From the NCBI GenBank assembly GCA_944368775.1, contig CALVXB010000002.1, positions 1-64,000 on the forward strand: DNA of 64,000 nt, written 5' to 3'. The DNA is from an uncultured Clostridia bacterium (GTDB taxonomy: Bacteria > Bacillota > Clostridia > Christensenellales > Borkfalkiaceae). Shown piece after piece: positions 42,890 through 51,001 of the stretch. The notes under the pieces were generated by a model. It searched no databases. It was given only the letters and a program-made list of their open reading frames with translations, and was not told where the DNA came from. Every line of letters starts with the position of its first letter. Positions within the stretch are counted from its first letter, which is position 1. Position numbers and translations under genes: made by a program.

Positions 42890-42911
42890 CGGCTCCCCGC
42901 GCGGGGAGCCG
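42890..42911. terminator. Bidirectional terminator between convergent genes
   Basis: CGGCTCCCC-GCGC-GGGGAGCCG, with six As upstream (a T-run for the minus strand) and TCTTTT downstream. It serves both the isomerase gene and the ABC protein gene. Confidence 0.85.
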
Positions 42912-42962
42912 TTCGTCTTTTGTATGCGCTTGTCTGCCGATATGCGTTTGCCTGCGCCGGTA

Positions 42963-45900
42963 TCAGAGGGCGCGGATGCTGTCCACGGGCTTCTTTTTGG
43001 CGATGCTGTACACGGGCAAAAAGGTCGCGATGAAGGATGTCACTGCGGCGATGCCGATCAGCACGAGGAGAGAGAGGGGGCCGAACACGAGCAGGGTCAC
43101 CTGCAGCTGCGAGGAGACAAGGTCGTTGATCACGCCGCACAGGATGATGCTCGCGATGACGGACAGCACGAAACAAATGACGGTGATGATGACCGATTCG
43201 GAGAAAAAGATCTTGAACACGTCCGCGCTGCGCGCGCCCACGGCGCGCAGGATGCCGATCTCCTTCTTTTTGCTCGTGATGGATACCGAAATGAAGTTGA
43301 AGAGCAGCAGCATGGAGAAGAGCGCCAGCGCCACGCCCACCCACAAGAACACCTGCTCGAGCACCTCGAAGGTGGAAGAGATGCTCTCGAGCATATTCGA
43401 CAGGGGAGAAGCGAGCGTGTAAAAGCTGTCGTCCTCGGCGAGCGTCTCCGTTCCGTCTACGAGGGCGGAGAGCTGCGTGCGGTCGGGCGTCGCAAAGAGG
43501 ATGCGGTTATACTTTGCGTCCGCGGGGGCGGTATAGTTTGTCTCCATGCGGAAATAGGTCGGGCCGCCGTACACGGAGAGCAGCGCGTCCGCATCCGCCT
43601 GCGTAAAGAGCGCGTGGCAGTAGGGGGCGCAGTAAAACCCGACGACGGTATAGCTGCCCGCCGCGTTGCCCGACCAGTCGATCAAATCGATCTGCGCGGG
43701 GAGGATGCCCTGCTCGAAGCCCTCCGCGATATAGGGGCGCATGAAGTCCATCGTCTCCTGCGAGGGGTACCAGTTGTATAAAATATCTTCGCGGGCAGAT
43801 AAAAAGTCGTTGTACCAGGCATCCCACGCGTCCGCCGCCTCCTGCCACGCGCGGTCCGCTTCTTCTTGGGCGCGCCAAACGATCTCGTTTTCGGTCAGGT
43901 TTTGCACCTCGTTTTCCGCAGCCTGCGCGGCGTCCTGCTCGCTGTATCCCTGCGACAGGAAGTCTTGGTAGAGCGCGTCGTAGTTGGCGGCGTATATCTC
44001 TTCATACACCTCGTCCCAATGCGCTTCGTAATATGCGTTGTAGGCGTCGTTATATATCGCGTCAAAGTCCGGCCGGTAATGATCGGACACATAGGCGGTC
44101 AGCACATTAAAGGCGTCGGACAATATGTTCGTGTTCAGCAAAACTTCGCCGTCCGCGAGCGCCGTCTTGCCTGCGTCCAGCCAAAAGACGGTGCCGTCCG
44201 CTGCAGAGGCATCCGTCAGCGACGCGATCTCGCTGAGATAGATGTCTATATTCCCAAAGTCGGGGGCGGTATATTCGGCGCGCAGTTCGCCGTTCAAATA
44301 TTGGAGATAGTCGGGGTAACCGACCCCCATAAAATCGCTCTTGTGCGCGTCGTAAAATCCGTCGCCGACCAGCGCCGTGCGGTACAGCCCGTATTGCAGC
44401 TCTTCTTCCAACTCGCTCCGCAGCCGGTAGTCGGTGACGGCGGAGGCGTCTTTCAGCGCATCGAACCGCGCGGGCAGGTCGCAGCGGAACACGCCCGCGA
44501 CCGTCAGTAAGGAGCTTTCGATGTACAGCTTTTCGCCGACGATGTCGTCGTAACTTTCCAGCGAAACGCTCTCGTTCGTTTCGACGATATTGCCGTATTC
44601 GTTCTCGGCCAATCGCAGCAGCCCGCATTGGGCGAGGGAGTCGAAGAGATAGGAAGAGATGACGACCTCGTCGTCGGCGAGGGCAGAAAGATCTGTCTCC
44701 GTCAAAAGTTCGAGCGCGCCGTAACTGTCGCCCCCCTCTGCAAAGTGGGTGAGCTCTGCGTTGTAATAGCCGCTCAGATAGTTCTCTATGTTGTTGATCG
44801 AAAAAGTTCTGCGATCGTTCGGCGTACTGAAATTGAACAGCCCGAGCGCGCCGCCGTAGCGGTCGGCGCAGTCGCGCAGCTCGGCGGGGGTAAAGTATGT
44901 CCCTTCGCTGTAGGTATAGCGGCTCTTCTCTTTGTCGCTCGCGCGGTCGTATTCGACGCTGTCGTAGCGGTAGCCCTTTTCGAGCTGTACAGACGCATAC
45001 CCCATGTCGATGTACGACTCGAGCAGCACGCTCTTTTCGTTGTAGAAGGTGAGGGTGGAGAACAGACCGAACAGCGTAAAGGCGATAAAGGAGAGGAAGA
45101 TGGTGAAGAACAGCCGCAGCGGTTTGACGCGCAGGCTGCTCGCGCCGATGCGCACCGCCTTGCCCAGCGGCAGTTTGGAGCGGATAAATTTGCTCTCTTC
45201 CGCCGTGTATGCCTTGGAGGGGATGGCCTTTTCGTCCGTATCTGCAAACGTCTCTTGCGCGCCGCTCTCGTCGATGCGCGCCGCCTTGCGGAACCCGTCG
45301 ATCTCCCGCTGCCCGCAGGAGAGCAGCACCTTGCCGCGCGCCTTAGAGAGGAAGGTGCGGATGCGCCCCATGTCCGTCTCCGTCAGGCGCGAGCCGTCCT
45401 GTACGGCGATGGTGTCCTCGCCGATGAAGGTGAGGTTGTCGCCCTCTCGCCGCGCCGCGACCTTTTCTTTGGTCACGTCGGAGAGCACCTTGCCGTCCTT
45501 GAGCTCGATGATGCGGTCGCCGTACACTTCGGCAAACTCGCGGTCGTGCGACACCACGATGACCAGCTTGCTCTCGGACAGCTTTTTCAGCGTCTCGAGC
45601 ACCTGCCTGCCCGTGTTCGAGTCGAGCGCGCCCGTCGGCTCGTCCGCCATGATGATCTCGGGGTTTTTGACCAGCGCCCGCGCGATGGCGACGCGCTGCT
45701 TTTGCCCGCCCGACAGGGTGTTGGGCTTGCGCTTGGCAAACTGCTCCAGCTCTACCTGCGCGAGAATGTCGCGCACCTGCTGCTTGTTCTTGCTCTTGCC
45801 CTGTAATTCGAGTGCGAGCGCGATATTGTCTTCGACGGTAAATTCGTTGAGGATGTTATATTCCTGAAAGACAAACCCGATAAAGGTGTTGCGATAGCTG

Positions 45901-46133
45901 TCGAAGTCAGACTGCGAAAAATCTTTGCTGCTCCGCCCCTTGATGATCACCTCTCCCTCGTCGGGCGAATCCAGCCCTCCGCACAGGTTGAGCAGCGTCG
46001 ATTTGCCGCTGCCCGACTTGCCCAGTAAAAACACCATCCCCCGCTCGGGGAAACGGATAGAAACGTCGTCGAGCGCGCGCACGGCCACGCCCTTCGCGTC
46101 ATACACCTTGGTCAGATGCCGTATTTCGAGCAT
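42963..46133 (-). CDS. MacB/FtsX-type ABC protein: fused ATPase and permease with a large extracellular domain
   Basis: 1056 residues. The N-terminal ATPase has Walker A GKSGSGKST (38-46), signature LSGGQKQR (140-147) and Walker B IIMADEP (160-166). A first membrane helix follows near 335-360, then about 560 extracellular residues, then three helices at the C-terminus (VFLWVGVALALFSMLLLFNF onward) ending KKKPVDSIRAL, the FtsX-like pattern. Residues about 690-790 of the outer domain are unusually rich in Tyr, Trp, Ala and Glu. Proteins like this couple ATP to mechanical work at the envelope (peptide or lipid export, antibiotic sensing). The start is the ATG eight bases after GGAGG. Confidence 0.88.
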   Translation of the reverse strand: MLEIRHLTKVYDAKGVAVRALDDVSIRFPERGMVFLLGKSGSGKSTLLNLCGGLDSPDEGEVIIKGRSSKDFSQSDFDSYRNTFIGFVFQEYNILNEFTVEDNIALALELQGKSKNKQQVRDILAQVELEQFAKRKPNTLSGGQKQRVAIARALVKNPEIIMADEPTGALDSNTGRQVLETLKKLSESKLVIVVSHDREFAEVYGDRIIELKDGKVLSDVTKEKVAARREGDNLTFIGEDTIAVQDGSRLTETDMGRIRTFLSKARGKVLLSCGQREIDGFRKAARIDESGAQETFADTDEKAIPSKAYTAEESKFIRSKLPLGKAVRIGASSLRVKPLRLFFTIFLSFIAFTLFGLFSTLTFYNEKSVLLESYIDMGYASVQLEKGYRYDSVEYDRASDKEKSRYTYSEGTYFTPAELRDCADRYGGALGLFNFSTPNDRRTFSINNIENYLSGYYNAELTHFAEGGDSYGALELLTETDLSALADDEVVISSYLFDSLAQCGLLRLAENEYGNIVETNESVSLESYDDIVGEKLYIESSLLTVAGVFRCDLPARFDALKDASAVTDYRLRSELEEELQYGLYRTALVGDGFYDAHKSDFMGVGYPDYLQYLNGELRAEYTAPDFGNIDIYLSEIASLTDASAADGTVFWLDAGKTALADGEVLLNTNILSDAFNVLTAYVSDHYRPDFDAIYNDAYNAYYEAHWDEVYEEIYAANYDALYQDFLSQGYSEQDAAQAAENEVQNLTENEIVWRAQEEADRAWQEAADAWDAWYNDFLSAREDILYNWYPSQETMDFMRPYIAEGFEQGILPAQIDLIDWSGNAAGSYTVVGFYCAPYCHALFTQADADALLSVYGGPTYFRMETNYTAPADAKYNRILFATPDRTQLSALVDGTETLAEDDSFYTLASPLSNMLESISSTFEVLEQVFLWVGVALALFSMLLLFNFISVSITSKKKEIGILRAVGARSADVFKIFFSESVIITVICFVLSVIASIILCGVINDLVSSQLQVTLLVFGPLSLLVLIGIAAVTSFIATFLPVYSIAKKKPVDSIRAL

Positions 46134-46165
46134 CACAAAGTTCCTCCCGGTCAGTTTCTCGCTGC

Positions 46166-46188
46166 TTTCGCCGCGGTGCGCGGCGAAA
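46166..46188 (-). repeat. Leader hairpin of the MacB-type gene
   Basis: Nine-base perfect arms TTTCGCCGC/GCGGCGAAA around GGTGC, between the promoter and the ribosome site. It could be an operator or an RNA hairpin. Confidence 0.6.
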
Positions 46189-46202
46189 ATATATACGATA
46201 CC

Positions 46203-46231
46203 ATTTTACTGCAAAAGCATTTCGCCGTCAA
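46203..46231 (-). promoter_or_regulatory. Promoter of the MacB-type gene
   Basis: On the minus strand, TTGACG, 17-bp spacer, TAAAAT. Confidence 0.75.
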
Positions 46232-46363
46232 GCGTTGGCAAAAAGTTGCACCCCTTATTTTGACGTGGCAGAAGGGCGCGCAAAAGGGGCGGAGCGGCAG
46301 ATCGTTTTATGCCTGCCCGCAAGCAATGTGTTTTTTGCATGCCGACCGATAGCCGATAAGTAT

Positions 46364-46392
46364 TTGACAGCGCGCCCGCCGCGTGGTATAGT
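46364..46392 (+). promoter_or_regulatory. Promoter of the CMD-cupin operon
   Basis: TTGACA, 17-bp spacer, TATAGT with upstream TGG. The 17 bases TTGACAGCGCGCCCGCC are identical at the phosphatase promoter (47720). Confidence 0.85.
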
Positions 46393-46420
46393 AAAGAAAA
46401 AGCGTAAAAAAGGAGCGGTT

Positions 46421-47176
46421 ATGGAAAATCGGATCGATCGGTGCGAAAAGAAGTTCGGCGAGCTGTTCGGCGGCAAGCCGGTGCAAAACGAGGGTACGGA
46501 CGCGGCGTTCATGCGCATCTTGCAGCGCTTTATCTTCGGCGAGGTCAGCTATACCGGCCCGCTGGACGACAAGATGCGCGAGTTCGTCACCGTCACCGTG
46601 CTCACCGTCAACCAGACATACCCGCAGTTGACGGCGCACGTCGGCGCGAGCCTGCGCGTCGGCGTTCCGCCCGAAACGGTGCGCGAGGTCGTCTACCAAT
46701 GCGCGCCCTTCATCGGCTTCCCCAAGACGCTCAATGCCATCGCCGCCATGAACGAGGCTTTCCGCGCGGCCGGCGTCGCCCTCCCGCTCGAGGACGCGGA
46801 GACGGTCAGCGAGGAGGATCGCATCGCGGCGGGGCTGGCGCTGCAGGCGCCTATCTACGGCGACGAGATCAAGCAGCGCTACGCCTGGCTGCCCGGCGAG
46901 TTCGCCGAGGCGGTGCCCCGCTTTTTGACCGAGCTGTGCTTTGCCGACTTTTCCACCCGCAAGTTCCTCGGCGAAAAGGAGCGCGAGCTGCTCACCGTCG
47001 TCATCTTGGCGGCGCTCGGCGGGGCGGAGGTGCAGGTGCGCTCGCACGTCGAGGGCGCGCTGAAGGTGGGTAACACGAAGGAAGAGGTCGTCTGCGCGCT
47101 GGTGCACGCGATGCCCTATATGGGCGCCCCGCGCCTGTTCAACGCGCTCAACTGCAGCAAAGAGCTGCTCGCCTGA
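46421..47176 (+). CDS. Carboxymuconolactone decarboxylase-family protein with two CMD domains
   Basis: 251 residues. CMD domain 1 spans about 45-115 (LDDKMREFVTVTVLTVNQTYPQLTAHVGAS, then CAPFIGFPKTLNAI). Domain 2 spans about 160-245 (LGEKERELLTVVILAALGG, then VHAMPYMGAPRLFNAL). The CxxC of peroxidase-type AhpD proteins is absent, so it is not a standard alkyl-hydroperoxidase. Paired CMD and cupin genes like this are frequent in Firmicutes; their substrate is unknown. GGAG lies seven bases before the ATG, and the cupin gene follows after 20 bases. Confidence 0.85.
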   Translation: MENRIDRCEKKFGELFGGKPVQNEGTDAAFMRILQRFIFGEVSYTGPLDDKMREFVTVTVLTVNQTYPQLTAHVGASLRVGVPPETVREVVYQCAPFIGFPKTLNAIAAMNEAFRAAGVALPLEDAETVSEEDRIAAGLALQAPIYGDEIKQRYAWLPGEFAEAVPRFLTELCFADFSTRKFLGEKERELLTVVILAALGGAEVQVRSHVEGALKVGNTKEEVVCALVHAMPYMGAPRLFNALNCSKELLA

Positions 47177-47196
47177 CACAAAAGGAGGTCTTTATC

Positions 47197-47619
47197 ATGG
47201 ACAAAAGAGAATTTGAAAGTGCAAACGTATTCGGACTGGGGCAGGAGAACGCCGCCTACGCGCAGTTCTTCATCGGCAAGTCCTATCTGAACCCGCTCAC
47301 GCCCGCGGGCGTGCAGCCCTTTTTCGCGAACGTCACCTTCGAGCCGGGCTGCCGCAACAATTGGCACGTCCACCATGCCGAGAGCGGCGGCGGGCAGATC
47401 TTGCTGTGCGTCGCGGGGGAGGGCTGGTACCAGGAGTGGGGCAAACCCGCGCGCAGTTTAAAGCCGGGAGACGTCGTCGTCATCCCCGCCGGCGTCAAGC
47501 ATTGGCACGGCGCCAAAAAAGACAGCTGGTTTTCGCACATCGCCGTCGAAGTCCCGGGCGAGGATGCGCGCAACGAGTGGCTCGAGCCGGTCACGGACGA
47601 AATGTACGACGCCCTCTGA
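47197..47619 (+). CDS. Cupin-domain protein
   Basis: 140 residues, single small beta-barrel cupin. Motif 1 is NNWHVHHAESGGGQILLCVAGEG (metal-binding His-x-His and Glu). Motif 2 is LKPGDVVVIPAGVKHWHGA (His). It probably binds Mn, Fe or Zn and acts on a small organic acid or aldehyde with the adjoining CMD protein. AAAGGAGG precedes the ATG. The first copy of the intergenic repeat follows 30 bases after the stop, then a terminator. Confidence 0.9.
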   Translation: MDKREFESANVFGLGQENAAYAQFFIGKSYLNPLTPAGVQPFFANVTFEPGCRNNWHVHHAESGGGQILLCVAGEGWYQEWGKPARSLKPGDVVVIPAGVKHWHGAKKDSWFSHIAVEVPGEDARNEWLEPVTDEMYDAL

Positions 47620-47648
47620 TCTTCGGCGCGAAATCGCGAAAATCGCCC

Positions 47649-47675
47649 GTTTGCATAGTACTATGTGTGACATAA
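47649..47675 (+). repeat. Intergenic palindromic element, copy A
   Basis: GTTTGCATAGTACTATG then TGTGACATAA. The 12-bp core CATAGTACTATG is a perfect palindrome. It lies between the cupin stop and its terminator. Upstream, TCGGCGCGAAATC and CCCGTTTGCA are shared with copy C. Confidence 0.9.
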
Positions 47676-47676
47676 C

Positions 47677-47712
47677 CGCGGAGAATTTCCCCGCGTTTTT
47701 GTTTTTTTGCGC
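47677..47712 (+). terminator. Terminator of the CMD-cupin operon
   Basis: CGCGG and CCGCG pair with an inner G-A/T-C extension, followed by TTTTTGTTTTTTT. Confidence 0.75.
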
Positions 47713-47719
47713 CGCACGG

Positions 47720-47749
47720 TTGACAGCGCGCCCGCCTTTCGGGTACAAT
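47720..47749 (+). promoter_or_regulatory. Promoter of the phosphatase gene
   Basis: TTGACA, 18-bp spacer, TACAAT. The upstream 13 bases match the promoter at 30139 and the downstream 11 match that at 46364. Confidence 0.85.
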
Positions 47750-47776
47750 ATCCAAAAACAGCAGGGAGAGAAGGGC

Positions 47777-48244
47777 ATGGTCCGCGTCTTATTTGTCTGC
47801 CTCGGCAACATCTGCCGTTCGCCGATGGGCGAGTTTATTTTGAAAGATCTGGCCGCGTCGCGCGGCGTCGCCGATCGCCTCGAGGTCGCGTCGGCGGGCA
47901 CGAGCGGAGAGGAGGAGGGCAACCCCGTCTACCTGCCCGCCCGCACGCAGCTCGCCAAGCACGGCATCCGCTGCGACGGCAAGCGCGCGCGCAAGCTGCG
48001 CCCCGCCGACGGCGGTGCATACGACTATATCCTCTGCATGGAAGAGGTCAACGTGCGCGACGCCCGCCGCATCTGCGGCGCGGACGCGCCCGCCGCCATC
48101 GTCCGCCTGCTCGACTATTCCGCCCGCCCGCGCGACATCGCCGACCCGTGGTGGACGCGCGATTTTGCGAAAGCGTATGCCGACATCGCCGAGGGCTGCG
48201 CCGCCTTTTTAGACTATCTCGCGCGCGAGGGCAAGCTCGCATAA
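47777..48244 (+). CDS. Low molecular weight protein-tyrosine phosphatase
   Basis: 155 residues. The P-loop CLGNICRSP at the N-terminus supplies the C-x5-R active site (Cys8, Arg14). SAGTSGEEEGNPVYLPAR is typical of the family, and the general acid Asp sits in IADPWW near residue 121. It removes phosphate from tyrosine; targets may be exopolysaccharide kinases, but no such kinase is in this window. GAGAGAAGGG precedes the ATG. Hairpin and element B follow the stop. Confidence 0.93.
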   Translation: MVRVLFVCLGNICRSPMGEFILKDLAASRGVADRLEVASAGTSGEEEGNPVYLPARTQLAKHGIRCDGKRARKLRPADGGAYDYILCMEEVNVRDARRICGADAPAAIVRLLDYSARPRDIADPWWTRDFAKAYADIAEGCAAFLDYLAREGKLA

Positions 48245-48277
48245 GCGCGCAAAAACGAAAAACCGGACAGAAAAACC

Positions 48278-48307
48278 GCGCGCATCCGCAAAATTGCGGG
48301 TGCGCGC
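48278..48307 (+). terminator. Hairpin directly before element B
   Basis: GCGCGCATCCGCA pairs over 13 positions (one T-G) with TGCGGGTGCGCGC around AAAT. There is no T-run; element B starts inside its right edge. Confidence 0.45.
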
Positions 48308-48326
48308 AGTACTATGTCAGACATAA
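48304..48326 (+). repeat. Intergenic palindromic element, copy B
   Basis: GCGCAGTACTATG then TCAGACATAA. The left four bases differ from the other copies. The right palindrome TATGTC-A-GACATA is perfect. Confidence 0.8.
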
Positions 48327-48459
48327 TACAAAGCTGCGGCATCGGCGGCAGCCTCGCGCGGGCGCATCGCCCGCGCAGAGCGGGAAAGCTCGCCCCCTTG
48401 CGGGCGCTTCCTTCATATTAAACGCAAAAAATATCCCGCCGCGGGGCGGGCGAATTTAA

Positions 48460-48488
48460 TTGCCAAGCGCGCCGTTATCCATTATAAT
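48460..48488 (+). promoter_or_regulatory. Promoter of lepA
   Basis: TTGCCA, 17-bp spacer, TATAAT. Confidence 0.75.
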
Positions 48489-48564
48489 AGATAGACGGAG
48501 GCGCGCCTCATGCGCAAAGGCCCGGGCGGTCCGGGCGGGCGCGGCCCCGCGGAGAATTAGACAT

Positions 48565-50370
48565 ATGGCAAGACCCGATCGCAATATCCGAAATTTTTGC
48601 ATCATCGCGCACATCGACCACGGCAAAAGCACCATCGCCGACCGCCTCATGGAACTCACGGGGCAGGTATCCGAGCGCGATATGGAGGCGCAGCTGCTCG
48701 ACTCGATGGACCTCGAGCGCGAGCGCGGCATCACCATCAAGCTCACGCCCGTGCGCATGTACTACACCGCCAAAGACGGGCAGGAGTACGAGCTCAACCT
48801 CATCGACACCCCCGGCCACGTCGACTTCACCTACGAGGTCTCCCGTTCGCTTGCCGCGTGCGAGGGCGCCATCCTCGTCGTCGACGCGACGCAGGGCATC
48901 GAGGCGCAGACGCTCGCCAACGTCTACCTCGCCCTCGAAAACGACCTCGAGATCGTGCCCGTCGTCAACAAGATCGACCTCGCCTCGGCGGACATCGAGG
49001 GCACCAAAAAGGAGATCGAAGATGTCATCGGCCTCGACGCCTCCGACGCGCCCTGCGTCTCGGCGAAGGAGGGGACCAACATCCGCGACATCCTCGAAAA
49101 GATCGTCACGCACATTCCTCCGCCCGACGGCGATACCGACGCCCCGCTCAAGGCGCTCATCTTCGACAGCTATTACGACAACTACAAGGGCGTCATCCTG
49201 TTCGTGCGCATCAAAGACGGCAGCGTGAAGGTGGGGGACGTCATCCGCACCTTCCGCTCGGACAAGCAGTACGACGTCACCGAAGTGGGCGCATTCAACC
49301 CCAAGCTCACCCCAAAGGAGATATTGCGCGCGGGGGAAGTCGGCTACATCGCCGCCGGCATCAAGAGCATCCAAGACGTCGCCGTCGGTGACACGGTGAC
49401 GGGCGCGCTGCGCCCCGCCGCCGAGCCGCTGCCCGGTTACAAAAAGGTGCAGCCGGTCGTATTCTGCGGCATCTATCCGCTGGACGGCAGCAAGTTCAAC
49501 GACCTCAAAGACGCGCTGCTCAAGCTGCAGCTCAACGACGCCTCCCTCGTGTTTGAACCGGATACCTCCGTCGCGCTCGGCTTCGGCTTCCGCTGCGGGT
49601 TTTTGGGCCTGCTGCACATGGAGATCATCCAAGAGCGCATCGAGCGCGAGTTCAACCTCGACATCATCACGACGGCGCCCAGCGTCTCGTATAAGGTGCA
49701 CAAGACGGACGGCGCCGAGCTGTTCGTCGACAACCCCTCGCACCTGCCCGAGGCGACGGACATCGAGTATATGGAAGAGCCCATCGTCAAGGTCGAAGTG
49801 TACTCCCCGCCCGAGTACATCGGCTCTATCATGGACCTCTGCCAGGAAAAGCGCGGCATCTTCAAGGACATGACCTACCTCGACGCCAAGCGCGTCAAGC
49901 TGCTGTACACCATGCCCCTCAACGAGATCATCTACGACTTCTTCGACGGCATCAAGTCGCGCACGCGCGGCTATGCCAGCTTCGACTACGAGCTCGCCGG
50001 CTACGAGCGCAGCGAGCTGGTCAAGCTGGACATCCTGCTCAACGGCGAGGTGTGCGACGCCCTCTCCATGATCGTGCACAAAGACCGCGCCTACCCCCGC
50101 GGCCGCGAGCTGGCCGAAAACCTCAAAGACGCCATCCCCCGCCAGCTGTTCGAGATCCCCATCCAGGCGGCGGTCGGCGGCAAGATCATCGCGCGCGAAA
50201 CGGTCAAGGCGGTGCGCAAAGACGTGCTCGCCAAGTGCTATGGCGGCGACATCACCCGCAAAAAAAAGTTGCTCGAAAAGCAGAAAGAGGGCAAAAAGCG
50301 CATGCGCAGCATCGGCTCGGTCGAGGTGCCGTCCGAGGTGTTCATGTCCATCTTAAAGACGAACAAGTAG
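48565..50370 (+). CDS. lepA: Elongation factor 4 (LepA), ribosomal back-translocase GTPase
   Basis: 601 residues, normal length. G motifs: AHIDHGKST (G1), the GITI switch (ERERGITIK), DTPGHVDF (G3), NKIDLA (G4) and VSAKEG (G5). Later are the EF-G-like domain III-V parts and the LepA-specific C-terminal domain ([45 protein letters not shown]). It acts on stalled ribosomes or in subunit assembly. The start is the ATG behind GGAGAATTAGACAT; upstream in-frame ATGs lack a ribosome site. Element C follows 133 bases after the stop. Confidence 0.97.
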   Translation: MARPDRNIRNFCIIAHIDHGKSTIADRLMELTGQVSERDMEAQLLDSMDLERERGITIKLTPVRMYYTAKDGQEYELNLIDTPGHVDFTYEVSRSLAACEGAILVVDATQGIEAQTLANVYLALENDLEIVPVVNKIDLASADIEGTKKEIEDVIGLDASDAPCVSAKEGTNIRDILEKIVTHIPPPDGDTDAPLKALIFDSYYDNYKGVILFVRIKDGSVKVGDVIRTFRSDKQYDVTEVGAFNPKLTPKEILRAGEVGYIAAGIKSIQDVAVGDTVTGALRPAAEPLPGYKKVQPVVFCGIYPLDGSKFNDLKDALLKLQLNDASLVFEPDTSVALGFGFRCGFLGLLHMEIIQERIEREFNLDIITTAPSVSYKVHKTDGAELFVDNPSHLPEATDIEYMEEPIVKVEVYSPPEYIGSIMDLCQEKRGIFKDMTYLDAKRVKLLYTMPLNEIIYDFFDGIKSRTRGYASFDYELAGYERSELVKLDILLNGEVCDALSMIVHKDRAYPRGRELAENLKDAIPRQLFEIPIQAAVGGKIIARETVKAVRKDVLAKCYGGDITRKKKLLEKQKEGKKRMRSIGSVEVPSEVFMSILKTNK

Positions 50371-50503
50371 GGCACGCGCGCCCTGTGCGCGGTGGAAAAG
50401 CCGCCTGCGCTTTGGGTGTAGAAGAGCCGCCGCGCGGCGGGGCTTTCTGCGCTTTCCCGCAGCCATCGGCGCGAAATCAGCATCAAAATTTTGAATTTTG
50501 CCC

Positions 50504-50529
50504 GTTTGCAGAGTACTCTGCCAGACATA
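50504..50529 (+). repeat. Intergenic palindromic element, copy C, with compensatory changes
   Basis: GTTTGCAGAGTACTCTGC then CAGACATA. The palindrome GCAGAGTACTCTGC is perfect over 14 bp. Relative to the others both arms changed together (T to G on the left, A to C on the right). Confidence 0.9.
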
Positions 50530-50554
50530 GATCGCCGCTCGGCGGGAGGGGCTT

Positions 50555-50878
50555 ATGGAAAAAGATACTTTTTTTGCGCGCGTCTATGCGGCGGTGCAAA
50601 GCATCCCGCGCGGCAGGGTCGCGACGTACGGGCAGATCGCGCGGCTGTGCGGCAGCCCGCGCGCCGCGCGCGTCGTCGGCGGCGCGCTGCACGTCAACCC
50701 CGCGCCCGGCGTCATCCCGTGTCACCGCGTCGTCAACCGAGAGGGGCGGCTCGCCCCCGCCTTCGCCTTCGGCGGGGCGCAGGTGCAGCGCGATTTGCTC
50801 GCGGCGGAGGGAGTAGAAACGGAGGAGCGCGGCGGCCTCTATTTTGTCGACCTCGCCCGCTACGGCTGGCAGCCGTAA
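50555..50878 (+). CDS. MGMT-family DNA methyltransferase (Ogt domain only)
   Basis: 107 residues: the DNA-binding/active-site domain of O6-alkylguanine-DNA alkyltransferase. The helix-turn-helix is RVATYGQIARLCGSPRAARVV and the acceptor cysteine is present in VIPCHRVV (Cys56), so it is not an alkyltransferase-like (ATL) protein, in which that residue is Trp. Family members transfer alkyl groups from damaged guanine to this Cys, or mark lesions for repair. The N-terminal domain of Ada/Ogt is absent. GGGAGGGG precedes the ATG. Element D follows 66 bases after the stop. Confidence 0.92.
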   Translation: MEKDTFFARVYAAVQSIPRGRVATYGQIARLCGSPRAARVVGGALHVNPAPGVIPCHRVVNREGRLAPAFAFGGAQVQRDLLAAEGVETEERGGLYFVDLARYGWQP

Positions 50879-50944
50879 AGCGGGGCGGCGTGGGCAACTC
50901 TTCGCTTGTGCGGCGCGTTCAAGCCGCAAAGTGCCGTTTTTTCG

Positions 50945-50971
50945 GTTTGCATAGTACTATGTCACACATAA
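50945..50971 (+). repeat. Intergenic palindromic element, copy D
   Basis: GTTTGCATAGTACTATG then TCACACATAA, closest to the consensus. It sits 30 bases before the hemW start and is preceded by a GCGGC...GCCGC hairpin. Confidence 0.9.
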
Positions 50972-51001
50972 TTCGCCTCATCAGCGGGGCGGGAGGAATA
51001 A

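Larger units (their letters stand above)
48245..48564 (+). other. Intergenic region: hairpin, element B, lepA promoter
   Basis: 320 bp. It holds a 13-bp hairpin (48278-48307), repeat copy B, GC-rich filler with AAAGCTCGCCC, and the lepA promoter. No gene is visible. Confidence 0.6.

Noticed and set aside
50555..50878. Alkyltransferase-like (ATL) protein
   Set aside because: The acceptor Cys is present in PCHR; ATL proteins have Trp (or another residue) there.
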